NCBI RefSeq assembly: GCF_029227915.1
Contig: NC_079878.1
Span: forward strand, 1-64,000
DNA length: 64,000 nt
From: Hydractinia symbiolongicarpus
Taxonomy: Eukaryota; Cnidaria; Hydrozoa; Anthoathecata; Hydractiniidae
Direction of reading: 5' to 3'
Numbering within the stretch: the stretch's first letter is position 1; each line of letters opens with the position of its first letter. The notes below the pieces were generated by a model, which saw only the letters and a list, made by a program, of their open reading frames with translations, was not told the DNA's origin and ran no database searches. Of the stretch, positions 26,669-36,140 are shown in pieces. A program made the translations under genes and the position numbers.

Positions 26669-28882
26669 CAGCGGCGTAGCCAACGTCAGTCAGACTCTGC
26701 GATCGACCTGACCTACTTTTTTCATTTTAACACGTCGTTTGTTCTACGGCCACCGCCAACACATGGATGGGCGCACAAATTGTGCATCCCGCACAAATCT
26801 TTTCCCGGGCGGCGCACACAAGCTTCGCGCTTGGCACGTCGTTTTCGCAGGATTTAGCAGTATCCACTTTGTTTTGCAGGCTGAGGTGTTGAATCTCTAC
26901 TTTGTTTCGCAGATAGTCTTTTTCGCAGGATTACCTGCGAAAATTATGCCTATGTACGGTCTTGTGTCTTCCATTTATGGTCATTTTGGACTCATCCTAT
27001 TGGCTAGTAAATTTCGCAGAGAGGTTAAAAATTCGCTCCATATATGGCTATAGAACATACGCAAGAAAGTAAAAAAAAAAAAAAAACAAGGCTAGCGAAG
27101 TTGTGAAGGTGAAGAAAGCATGAAGTTGCTGTCAAACGTGGATCCGTATAACTTTTATAGAGCTTCATGAAAATTCTCTACACTCGAACCATCCAATTTT
27201 TGTATCTGTATGTAAATATTCAGATTTGTTTTCCTGTGTAGAAAGCATTTTCAAGTTTTAAGTTAGCTAGCTGTTCATCCTCTTCTGTAACTCTGCGTAG
27301 ACAGCAGATTTTGTAGCTATACAAAATAAAGCTATTCTTATAAGCCTTTATAACAGTTTAAAAGAAATATTTTAACTTTTTATACTGATTGTGGTCAGCT
27401 ATGATTCAAGACGGTTTTAAATCAGAAGATTTTTCCTCTTCTGCCTTAAAATAAAAATTTACAACCAGTATCTATTTTATTTTGCGATAATGACAAACAT
27501 TCTGGGCTAATAACCTAATCCCTTCAGTTTCTTTAAGTTTGAGTAAAGCTATTTAAAGCGTTCTGCTCAATATTTTAAGCTAGGTTGTCATATGTTATGA
27601 CAACAAAGCAAAAGAAAAGAAAAAGGAAACGTGTGTATCGTCTCGAAGTTGTTCCTTTTGCATTAGCCAAAACTTTAGTTAATCAATGTGGTACTTCTAG
27701 CACTAATGACGAGACTTCCTCCATTTGTAAAAAGCAAACCTTTAACTTTTAATCTTTTTCGTCAAAGGGATTTCTAAATCGAAACCTATTAAACCTAAAC
27801 AAGTTTTATCTGCAGAGCATTGGTAGATTCATTCCCTTCAGGGTTTTTTTAACGGTATTGGGAAATATAATGTAGCACTCACTACGACAAGCTCTACATC
27901 TCTGATTACAATTTTTCTTCCCATTGTATCTTCCGAGAGGACGTGTAAAGGTTTATTCATTGTAGTGAAGGGTCTCGGGTTTGTCTTTCTCAAAGGCCAT
28001 TTTAAAAACCTTATGAACTTTTTCTTGATATATATGTACAGAATTGATAAGGTCAATGTTATGGCGATGCTGGCAATGTATCTGTTAAAATTATTAGTTG
28101 TCTTGCTAACATTTTATAGCAAAACAGATTAGCTTTATACATATCCTTGTTCTTCTCATTGCTTAAATTTAGTTGTCTGTAATTCATGCTTTGTACATTA
28201 TTTCTGAAACATGATGAATCGAATCAAACGTAACATATTTTTACACATTTTCCAAAAGTAGTTTAAAATTTTTATGCAAGAATGTTCCTTACTTAATGTT
28301 TACTTTAATGTTTGTAACACGATGTGTGGAACGTATTATTAACACGAGAGTTTTCAATGAATTGTATGAAGGCTTTTTGTCCATGGTTCCATTTAATTTT
28401 ATTTTTGAATTTTTTATTATATTTGTGAAGAAAGAAGATTTTGATTTGGTTATTTTTTAATGACCTCCAATCTGCAGAAAACTTTATTTTGGTGCTAAAT
28501 ATGAAGAAAGAAGAATGAACATTTTAATTATTGTTTTAATAACTTTCAATCTATGTAAAAACACTATGGTGGTGTTGTGTTGTCTTTATGCTGGTTTGAT
28601 TACACCCTTGATGATAAAGAATTTAATGTATTTTATGTTGTCATTTATTCCCCTTTTTCGATCAATTCGATCAATACTTAACGTCTATCGCGTATCTCAG
28701 AGAGTTGGTTTTATGGCGTTTCAGTGCTTAAAGGACGTAAAAATGCGTTGGCTGGACCCGTTGGAGGGCTCACAACGCCCCCCCCAAACCCCCAGTTGGT
28801 TATTATCGCAACCTGCGGTGCGATGTTGACCTTGCTGGTCAATGGTTCGACTAAGGTTAATTTTTTTCTGGCTACGCCCCTG
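26669..28882. mobile_element. hAT-like DNA element inserted in Bel gag-pol
   Basis: The ends are CAGCGGCGTAGCCA (left) and, inverted, CAGGGGCGTAGCCAGA (right). A 5-bp duplication AGAAG flanks it at 26664-26668 and 28883-28887. Removing the element and one copy of the repeat brings the Bel frame back together, which confirms the borders. CAG(G/C)GGCGTAGCC ends are hAT-like, and from memory a hAT group with 5-bp duplications has been catalogued. The 2214-bp interior has no recognisable transposase, so it is probably non-autonomous. Confidence 0.8.
27597..27752 (+). CDS. Small basic open frame inside the hAT-like element
   Basis: A 51-codon frame starting MTTKQKKRKRKRVYRLEVV, with a lysine/arginine cluster resembling a nuclear localisation signal, ending at TAA. 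It might be the remains of a first transposase exon or simply chance. No donor site is obvious and no known domain is present. Confidence 0.25.
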   Translation: MTTKQKKRKRKRVYRLEVVPFALAKTLVNQCGTSSTNDETSSICKKQTFNF

Positions 28883-28888
28883 AGAAGG

Positions 28889-30232
28889 ATTGGACACATT
28901 TACATAAGCGGTTTTCAACAAAACTTTTTTAGATAAGTTACTGCCTGCGACGCATGATGTCGATCCGAGATTATCCTTATCATCGTTTTCTTTATTATCT
29001 TTAGATTGCTTTTTTGGCGCACAAATAGAAAAGTGATGTCGCCTTTGCCAGTTAAAACATTTGAATTTTGACATACAATTTTTTGCCATGTGTCCAGATC
29101 GTAGGCAAATGAAACACAACCTTTTCTCCTTGACTATATTACGCCTTAGTTCCACATCAGTTATTATTCTACATTCAAACGACTGGTGGCGCTTCGCACA
29201 AAATACACACTTAAGATCAAAGTTTTTACCATGTTGATTAAACGAAGAGTTGGTAACTAGTGCTGCGCTTGAAACAGGTGTACGACCTCTAAAACCTTCA
29301 GAATTATTTTCTACATTCGGCACAACATGTTTTCTCACGTGCTAATATTTCGGTTTAAAAAACATCTAAAATTTGACTAATATCCCAACATTCATTTTGA
29401 TTAAATTTTCGACTGACCATTAAATTAAGTTCGGTAGGTGTTTTTGCCATTAACACTGGAATGAGCAAAGGTCCGTACATGTCCGAATTTATCCCTAATG
29501 CTTCCAAACTGCGCACCTGGCTCTCAACATTATTATAAACCATTCTTAATTTTTTAACATCATTAATGTCGCTGATTACTTCCAAAGAAAAAAGCTTTTG
29601 CATATGTGCAAAAATTTTTAGTTGTTTGTTACCGTATCTTTCTTTTAGTAAATTTAGCGCGACTTTGTAATTATTGTTTGTTAACTTTATACCCTTTAGT
29701 GTCGATGCGGCGTCCTTTTCCACCAAATTTTTCAAATAGGTTAATTTTTGTATGGGTGACAGAGAATCATTTTTGTCAATTGCGCATTCAAAAGAATCAA
29801 TAAAAGTTTGCCAATTTGAGGGTTGGCCGTCAAATGTTTTAATTTCTATACGAGGTAATTTTACGTTTGATGCTGAAGCATTTGAACTAAAACTTCTTTC
29901 TGATCACGCAGTTTTCACAGTTTTATCGATAAAAGAATCAAAATCTTTATGATTTCAGTTTTAAACATTATGCTAAATTCTGTGGATAGTTGTTCTTCAG
30001 CATCTAAATCTGAATCTTCCTTGTCTAATAAAAAGTTCATGACAGCTTCGTCCAAAGTCTTCAATTTTTCAAATTTTTCACTTAATGCATTCTTAAACAA
30101 TAACATTTTAGAATAGTCCGCATTTTCAGCATCTTTGATTTTTTCGATTTCAGCGTTAGCTTTGTCAAACAAAACAGAAATGCCCCTCTTAACCGTACCT
30201 CTCGACCTTTCAGCTTTTCTTAACGTATCCAT
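28889..30232 (-). pseudogene. Bel/Pao gag region
   Basis: Starts at the ATG at 30232. A 105-codon N-terminal part runs to 29915, then the frame shifts. The middle part (29355-29735) carries NLLKERYGNKQ and a stretch of the kind found in the Pao gag domain (DUF1759). A stop and frameshift follow around 29350. The last part (29338 leftwards) has nucleocapsid-like knuckles: CVFCAKRHQSFEC, the canonical CFICLRSGHMAKNC, and a third in which the second cysteine has become tryptophan (CFNWQRRHHFSIC). The frame is then cut by the inserted element at 28882. Confidence 0.85.
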
Positions 30233-30419
30233 ATTTCCTTAAGCGCAAAAGACAAAATGTAAACAAATAACGTCAAGTCAAAACAAATCTCAAAAACAAC
30301 GTAAAAACATCAACCAATACCGTAGTCTACCAACTCAAAAATTCAAACAATAAAACAATAAAACCTCTCTTACCACAAACAAACCAATGTAGAGAAAGTG
30401 ATCTCTCCGAGGGCTCCAA

Positions 30420-30561
30420 TTTTCTGTCTCTTGCACAGAAAGAACGACTGATTGCGATAAGAGTTATAAACGAACTGCCACAAGAAGGCCGAAGGCGCGA
30501 GAAACGTGAGGAAGACTGGGGACTAACAGAAGCGAATCTAAAAACTAAAGAAAACCTAACA
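30420..30561 (-). repeat. Bel 5' LTR
   Basis: 142 bp. Internal sequence begins at 30419 with TTGGAGCCCTCGGAGAG on the minus strand, suitable as a primer-binding site starting TGG. Confidence 0.93.
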
Positions 30562-30800
30562 TATAGCAGACTGATTGATGATAAAAAACCGCCGTCAAAG
30601 CTAAACAAGCAATTCTTTGCTTAACCAGTGGCCGTGTAATAAGGGAAAGCAAACTGTGTTTGTTGTTGTTATTTTTACGGAATTCGCATTGTACTTATTA
30701 CCCACTGGATGTATGCATTTGGTGTGATTTCACGTAAAAATCAAAAATTCGCTGCCGAATTCGCCATTAACAATTCGTTCTGTGAAAATCCCCTTTAAAG

Positions 30801-31749
30801 AAAAGTTGTATAACTGTATTTCGTGGACGTCATTTGCGTGGACGGTAACAACATTTTTACATTTTATATGAAAATCTTACAAATTTATTGTTGTTAGCAA
30901 TGTAAACACATTTTGGACACGAGACCACCATATCTTTTTTTACTTTTCAAATCACGATATATTTGTTCTTTTAACCTTAATTATTATGGATTTTTTATAT
31001 GATTAGGAGGGATAAAATGGTCGCTCTTTATTAGTATTGACAAATCTAGACCAATGAAATAAAACATAGTAAAGAAATAAATTAGCATAATTATTTTGTC
31101 TGTTATGTAGGCATTTTTTGTCATGGTGTTATCAGCAATTTTAAAATCTAAAGAAAATTCTGAAAAAGACATGCCCCCTTTAGTACAGGAAGTGTGACAA
31201 AGTTGGGTTACAAAGTGCAACGGAATTACAAACAGTTGTTAGCTATTTATTCCTTAAAGCTTATCCCCATACGTGAAAAACAAGTTAGGCTCATTTTAAA
31301 GATCTTTAAAATTTATCTAGGGATCTTTTCATTATTTTAAAAAAAACTTCATTGGTTCTCGAGGCAGTTGTCTTGAACGTTGGCGCTAATTATGCACAAT
31401 TATTACGTCATTAACCAGTTCTACATACATCATTGACTTATGTTTCTCTCGACATACTGCACCTGAATATACTGCAAATTACATATGACATTCTTAAAAA
31501 CTGCAAGCTGTGTTAAGTTTTACAGACCTGTTGTTTTGATCAATTTTATCTGGTTGTAGCTTTTCGTATACCCGTTATATAACATATATCTGTATACAAA
31601 CTTTCCCTTTTTTGCTGTTCTAGCAAAACAAAATTTCTAACTGTTAAAAATATTTTTAAACACAACAATATTTTTGTCTTATCTTAGACATCTTTCCTCT
31701 TTTTCAAAATAAAACATAATATGATTCTATATGAAATCGCTATTTAAAA
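30801..31749. other. Intergenic, no gene recognised
   Basis: AT-rich with no recognisable coding exon or repeat structure that I can define. Confidence 0.5.
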
Positions 31750-31994
31750 ACAAGCTCGTGAGCTTGTATTAAAACGCAAATGTGTCCCACAAGAATGTAA
31801 ATTTTTGCCACTCTGAGCACCGAAACGGGAGTAGTCGTGTGTTCGAATCTCATCTTGGTAATTATTTTTACTTTTTTTTTTTTTTTTTTTTTTTGCTGTT
31901 ATATAAGATAAGTGTTCAAAATCATTTTTTAATTAACCGGTAAAGTAAAAGTGTCTCCACCAAAGTTTACAAAAGTGAATGTAGGCAGAATTAA
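31750..31994 (+). repeat. SINE-like repeat, copy 1
   Basis: About 245 bp, closely matched by the reverse complement of 42746-42987. It contains GTCGTGTGTTCGAATCTCAT, which resembles a tRNA T-loop / RNA polymerase III B box (GTTCGAATC), followed by a long T tract and a conserved 3' part ending GTAGGCAGAATTAA. It opens with the inverted repeat CAAGCTCGTGAGCTTG. Confidence 0.7.
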
Positions 31995-32676
31995 GGTCTC
32001 CCAAATGCCTGGAAAGTAGTCTGCAAGAAAGAAACGACGACTTATCGACCATCAACTTTCTGCATTCCTCTTCCGGGCTTCACGTTCAAGGAATTTTCCG
32101 TTCAAGAAGATCTCACAAATCATTTTGAAGATTAACTGCATAGTGCGTAAGAAATATGATTGCCTATCCGAATAGCAAAATATGTCGTGTCTAACAGAAA
32201 TCACAATTTGATAGACAGATTTTTGTAAACTTTATTCGCGAGCTTGTTTACGTATATCATACGCCTTGTTTATAATTATGTGGTCAGTCTCACTAATTGC
32301 GAGAAACATCTGTGAGTGATTTATATTTAAGTGCTTAGCTTCGCTAATTATATAGGAATTTAATTTATTTTCTTGGTTCGGACATAAAAAGTTTCGTAGA
32401 TGGTTGTTTCTGAAATTTTGAGAAAGAGGTCAGGCTTAGATTTTGAGAGTGGGGGGTATGCAATATACCGAAAGAACTAAATTTAGTAGAACTAGGTTGC
32501 GACTTCCAACCTGTTCCTATCTGTCACAAATATTGTTTCTCAATGCTCGTGAAATGTGGTTAAATATCTGTGTTATGTAAAGGGCACACAGATAACTAAA
32601 GGTAGGGTAATAATAGCTGGTAGCAGGTTAGGCTACATCTGCGAAAAAAACACAACAAAGTTTATAAAACAAAATA

Positions 32677-32755
32677 CAGTGGAATCCCTCTAAAGCGGAC
32701 ACCATTGGTGCAAAAAAAAGTGTCCGCTTTAGAGGGATGTCCGCTTTATAGGAAG
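32677..32755. repeat. Tigger left terminal and subterminal repeats
   Basis: The 24-bp terminal repeat runs into GCGGACACC. Two further plus-oriented copies of GTCCGCTTTA follow at about 32723 and 32741. They are probable transposase binding sites. Confidence 0.75.
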
Positions 32756-33045
32756 TTGACCAAAAAATTAGTTTTAGACCTAATTTTGACCAAAAAAGCT
32801 TTTTTTGTAGTACTGGCGGGTATCATGGGGTGACTTGCAACACTAGGGTAGACGGCAACATCAATAGATTTAGCTTATCGAGCAAAGAACCCAAGTTGGC
32901 TGTGTAAAGTAAGTTTAGCAGCTCAAATTTGTCGGTGTTGCAACCAACCTTTAAGTGTTGCTAAGGTTATAAACTAAGAAACCAAGTTATATTACGAAGA
33001 TATATTTCATTTATCTTATAGGTCTTTCAATACACGTTTTTCTCC

Positions 33046-34653
33046 CTATTTGAAATAATCTTTGATTGAGGATTGTTTTCTATTTTGAAGCTGAAGTTCC
33101 TCAATCTTTTTCGTAATGGTTGACAACATTTCTTGGCATGTATCATCAAAAATAGTAGATCGCTTAATTTTATCAAGCATAGTGATTAGCTCGGTGAAAC
33201 CAAGCATTTCTTCTTCAACCACGTCTTCACTCTCATCATCATCCTCGGAAATCTCTTCGACCTGACATGCCATCTCTGGATTTTCAATTGCGTTAATGCT
33301 AGCTTCTCGGATTTGATGTCGCCAATTTATTTCTAATTCGTTAATTCTTGGCTCCGAAGCTGGAACATCGGCGTCAAAATCGATGTATTCTGCAGCAGAC
33401 ATATCTTCAGTTAATTCCTTCACCAGAGCTTCAAATTCCAAGTCATCTTCTTGATCTTCCATCAATTCACTTTCTCCTTGAACTACGCCACATTTCTCTA
33501 AACAATTTTTGATGGTCAAGTTGGTTACTTCTTTCCACGCATCTTGAACCCATTGAATAGCCATAAGTATGTCTACGCTCTTGATAATTTCAGTTGCAGA
33601 TTTATTCTCCTGGATCCTTGCAAGCACGTATTTGACCAGTCTTTTTCTGTACTTCACCTTGAAGTTTTGGATGATCCCCGCATCGAGTGGTTGAAGCCTT
33701 GAAGTTGTGTTCTTCGGTAAGAAAATGATTTTGATTTGTGAAAACTGGCCTATCATTGACTCCGGATAACAGGTGGCGTTGTCCAGAAAAAGAATAACTT
33801 TTCTGTCCTCAAATAAAAGTTTTCTGTTAAAACGTGCCAGTACAGTTTCCATTACTTGAGATGTCATCCAAGATTTAGGATTTGAAAAGTAGTGAACGTT
33901 AGCTGGACGCGATGGATCTTTCAATTTTTTAAAACAACGCGGGACTTTACTCTTCCAGATAACAACAGGCTGGTCGATCTTTTCCCCAGCTGCATTTACA
34001 AAAAAAGCGACAGTTAATCTAAGCTTTGACTTTTTCCCACCTTTTGCTTGTTTTCCTTTTTCCACTAACCCTTTGGCCGGTAGAGCTTTAAAAAAACAGC
34101 CAGACTCGTCCATGTTCCAAATATTTTCTAGTGAATAACCTTCAACCAATTCTTTGATCCTCTCCATCCAGGAAGTAACCGTTTCTGTAGAAACGTCACC
34201 AGCTTCACCAACAATACGACGTTCTTTGACGGAATATGTTGTTTTCCAACGATCCAACCAACCGTCAGAGGCGGAGAAATTATCAAAATCGCTGTTCTGA
34301 AGTTTTTCCTTAATTTCCAACGCCTCCTCTTTAAGCATTACACCATTAGGGTAGATGTTAGAAGCGCAACATCTTTTGTACCATTCGAATAAGATCTCAT
34401 TTATCTTGTGATACTTGCCATGGCGGTTACGTTTTTTTGTTTTCTCACGAAAAATTTCATGTTGTTCACGAATTTTCTTTTCGTCTCTTAAAATATTTGC
34501 TGCGGCTGTCTTTCCAATCTTGTAAATGTCTGCTAGTTTTCTACATCCAAGTTCTGGATTTTTTTTGGCGAAATCCAAAAACTTGATCTTATCATCTAAT
34601 GATAAAGTTTTCTTCGCTAGTTTACCAGCAAGCTGCTGCTTCGACATTGCCAT
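33046..34653 (-). CDS. pogo/Tigger-type transposase
   Basis: 535 aa, uninterrupted. It cuts and pastes the element at TA sites. Residues about 10-60 form the first helix-turn-helix (LSLDDKIKFLDF, CRKLADIYKIGKTAAANIL); about 75-145 form the CENP-B-type second one (FSASDGWLDRWKTTYSVK). The DDE domain shows NIWNMDESG (D182), VILFLDNA (D291) and SRLQPLDAGIIQNFK (D324), with 32 residues between the second and third aspartates. An acidic tail follows. The last residues are QSSIKDYF-K, which fit the PCNA-binding box Q-x-x-I-x-x-Y-F; pogo transposase is known to bind PCNA. The start is the first ATG of the frame. Gene copies of this kind have been domesticated elsewhere, but the intact terminal repeats show this one is still a transposon gene. 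Confidence 0.93.
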   Translation of the reverse strand: MAMSKQQLAGKLAKKTLSLDDKIKFLDFAKKNPELGCRKLADIYKIGKTAAANILRDEKKIREQHEIFREKTKKRNRHGKYHKINEILFEWYKRCCASNIYPNGVMLKEEALEIKEKLQNSDFDNFSASDGWLDRWKTTYSVKERRIVGEAGDVSTETVTSWMERIKELVEGYSLENIWNMDESGCFFKALPAKGLVEKGKQAKGGKKSKLRLTVAFFVNAAGEKIDQPVVIWKSKVPRCFKKLKDPSRPANVHYFSNPKSWMTSQVMETVLARFNRKLLFEDRKVILFLDNATCYPESMIGQFSQIKIIFLPKNTTSRLQPLDAGIIQNFKVKYRKRLVKYVLARIQENKSATEIIKSVDILMAIQWVQDAWKEVTNLTIKNCLEKCGVVQGESELMEDQEDDLEFEALVKELTEDMSAAEYIDFDADVPASEPRINELEINWRHQIREASINAIENPEMACQVEEISEDDDESEDVVEEEMLGFTELITMLDKIKRSTIFDDTCQEMLSTITKKIEELQLQNRKQSSIKDYFK

Positions 34654-34715
34654 GTTGAATGTGCATTAGAAATTCAAAATTCGAAATTCTTTCCAGTTTA
34701 AAATTTTACGCTGCA
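34654..34715. promoter_or_regulatory. Bidirectional promoter region between transposase and HIRAN genes
   Basis: The start codons face away from each other with at most 62 bp between. The 5' untranslated regions probably overlap the neighbouring frame or the promoter is internal. No TATA box or initiator is clear. Confidence 0.4.
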
Positions 34716-35237
34716 ATGTCTTCACGATTCGAATGCTATTTTAAAGTTAAAGAAGCTGAAGAGAACACAGATATGTCGAACGTTCAACTAAATGAGATGC
34801 TTCTCAAAAACATTGACCAACAGATTGAGATTATCCTTATAAAACAGAAAGAATATCGCTTCGACTCGTTTATCCGTGGATACCATGCTTACATGGACAT
34901 ATGGAGCCCAAAAGTCGGAGAAGAGAATTTTTGTTTAAAAGCGGAAGAAGATAACGAACATGACAAGATTGCTGTAGCTGTTACAGATGACGATAAAGTA
35001 GTTGGGCACGTCCCTAAAAACCTTAGCAAACTATTCAACAAATTCATGTCGCTTACTAACTGTACCATCGGATGTAAAGTGACTGGGAAGCGAGTGAACC
35101 GTGGTGCTGGCTACGGACTAGAAATTCCTGCCCAGTACCAATTAATTGGTGTTGAAAAGGCAGTTGAGTGGGCCGAGAAAAATATAAGGAAAGTGTTGGA
35201 CTCGGTAAATAACAAAACTCAAAGATGTACTAAGTAA
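34659..35237 (+). CDS. HIRAN-domain protein carried by the Tigger element
   Basis: 192 aa from the ATG at 34659, or 173 aa from the in-frame ATG at 34716 (MSSRFECYFKV), which I consider the likelier start. The C-terminal two thirds form a HIRAN domain: FIRGYHAYMDIW, then EDNEHDKIAVAVTDDDKVVGH and VPKNLSKLF, then IGCKVTGKR and YGLEIPAQYQLIG. In HLTF the HIRAN domain binds the 3' end of single-stranded DNA; whether the pocket residues are kept cannot be judged here. It stands alone, without helicase or RING domains. It is divergent from the transposase, with start codons 5 to 62 bp apart, so the two genes must share a promoter. Both lie between the terminal repeats. Confidence 0.88.
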   Translation: MCIRNSKFEILSSLKFYAAMSSRFECYFKVKEAEENTDMSNVQLNEMLLKNIDQQIEIILIKQKEYRFDSFIRGYHAYMDIWSPKVGEENFCLKAEEDNEHDKIAVAVTDDDKVVGHVPKNLSKLFNKFMSLTNCTIGCKVTGKRVNRGAGYGLEIPAQYQLIGVEKAVEWAEKNIRKVLDSVNNKTQRCTK

Positions 35238-35287
35238 AATGGTTTAAATTTTAAGAAAAAGTGACATTTCATCTCGTTATTTTTCCA

Positions 35288-35496
35288 TTGTCCGCTTTAT
35301 AGGGAGTGTTTATAAGGGAAACTGTCATTTGCTGCAAAGATTTTTGTCCGCTTTATAGAGTGTCCGCTTTATAATCGTCCGCTTTATAGAGATTTTTTTA
35401 TGAGAGTTTGACCTAAATTCTACCGGTGCAAAAATTTTTGTCCGCTTTAGAGGGCTGTCCGCTTTATAGGGTGTCCGCTTTAGGGGGATTCCACTG
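35288..35496. repeat. Tigger right subterminal array and terminal repeat
   Basis: At least seven copies of GTCCGCTTTA (followed by TAG or GAG) lie between about 35290 and the right end, ending in the terminal repeat that finishes GGGGGATTCCACTG. The array is denser than at the left end, so the element's ends are asymmetric. Confidence 0.75.
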
Positions 35497-35957
35497 TACA
35501 AAAATAAAATTTCCTGAAATCCGGCCAGCTACATCCATAAATCCACAGTTAATGCATAGTGTAGTATCTTCAAGCATTTCTTCGTTCCTTGTCCCATTAT
35601 TTCTTTCTCCACCATACATAGCCTTGTGTTGCAATTAAATAAGCTCGACTCTATTTTAAACGCGTAATTAATCAATTTATATTTTAAACAGGACACATAT
35701 TTATAGCAGTTTTTTAAAACTGAAATGTACATATCCTGTATAAATATTCTGATAAATAATAAAAAAAAAACTTCATTATGTCTCATGCAAAAAAAAGCTG
35801 ATCAATGTGAAACACAAATATAAATATGTAAAAATTAGTTAGTTTATTGGTGCACCCTGCTGAAGGTTGACACAAATGTAAAAGATAAACAGTTAACAAC
35901 ACTTCAAATATTCCATATATAGTGCCTGTAGGAAACATTTTTATCTGAAACATAAAA

Positions 35958-36140
35958 GAAATGGGGGTTTAACGCTTGAACCCCAAAACTATGCGGATCA
36001 CCATAGAAGCGGGGGGGTTTACGCTTAAACCCGTGGGGTCTCAGGGGATCTCTAGAGAACTGGGTGGTTTATGCCTGAAACCCAAAATTTGCGGTGTTGT
36101 TAGGGGATATGTCGAGAAGCTAGCGATTTACGCCCGGAAC
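35958..36140. repeat. Degenerate tandem array, units of 50-58 bp with internal dyads
   Basis: Four units each hold a hairpin-like core: GGGGGTTTAACGCTTGAACCCC-like at 35963, then GGGGGTTTACGCTTAAACCC, GGTGGTTTATGCCTGAAACCC and GCGATTTACGCCCGGAACCC. Spacing between cores is about 50, 50 and 58 bases. Confidence 0.65.

Larger units (their letters stand above)
22921..30561 (-). mobile_element. Bel/Pao LTR retrotransposon, decayed
   Basis: Both 142-bp LTRs are present and the element is flanked by the 5-bp target duplication TATAG (22916-22920 and 30562-30566), the length usual for Bel/Pao. On the minus strand the LTR starts TGTTAGG. A polypurine tract (GGGGGAGGA) directly precedes the 3' LTR, and a TGGAGCCC primer-binding-type sequence follows the 5' LTR after one base. 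Inside, in order, are gag with zinc knuckles, aspartic protease region, reverse transcriptase, RNase H and integrase. Frameshifts and stops interrupt the frame in several places and a hAT-like element is inserted near the gag-protease junction, so this copy cannot be autonomous. The LTRs differ at 5 of 142 positions. Confidence 0.93.
22784..30622 (+). pseudogene. Possible reading frame broken by Bel
   Basis: Plus-strand frame from 22784 includes MRYDDTPVKDFEY up to the target site TATAG at 22920. Beyond Bel the frame continues after 30566 as RLIDDKKPPSKLNKQFFA and ends at TAA near 30622. A frame that reads across the target site on both sides suggests a short coding segment in the split MITE. 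It has no recognised domain and could be coincidence. Confidence 0.25.
22604..30800. mobile_element. Inverted-repeat element split by the Bel insertion
   Basis: Just outside the Bel element the left side has AAAGGGCGATTTTCACGAAG (from about 22606) and the right side, on the opposite strand, has AAAGGGGATTTTCACAGAAC (from about 30798). These are imperfect terminal inverted repeats of about 20 bp. Without Bel the element would be only some 555 bp, typical of a MITE. Its left arm contains a palindromic CTGCGCATGCGCAG at about 22659. The exact ends and target duplication are not resolved. Confidence 0.55.
32677..35496. mobile_element. pogo/Tigger element with transposase and HIRAN cargo
   Basis: 2820 bp flanked by TA dinucleotides (32675-32676 and 35497-35498). 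The ends are inverted: CAGTGGAATCCCTCTAAAGC on the left and CAGTGGAATCCCCCTAAAGC read from the right, the CAGTNGAA start being usual for Tigger elements. It carries two divergent intact open frames: a minus-strand transposase (33046-34653) and a plus-strand HIRAN protein (34659 or 34716 to 35237). Subterminal GTCCGCTTTA repeats lie inside both ends. Both frames are uninterrupted, which suggests recent activity. Confidence 0.93.

Noticed and set aside
26739-27053. 104-codon plus-strand frame inside the hAT-like element
   Set aside because: No transposase motif or known domain; consistent with chance in a GC-richer segment.
31750-31880. Possible tRNA gene (B-box-like GTTCGAATC)
   Set aside because: No complete cloverleaf or A box could be drawn, and a second diverged copy exists in the window; a SINE-like repeat explains it better.
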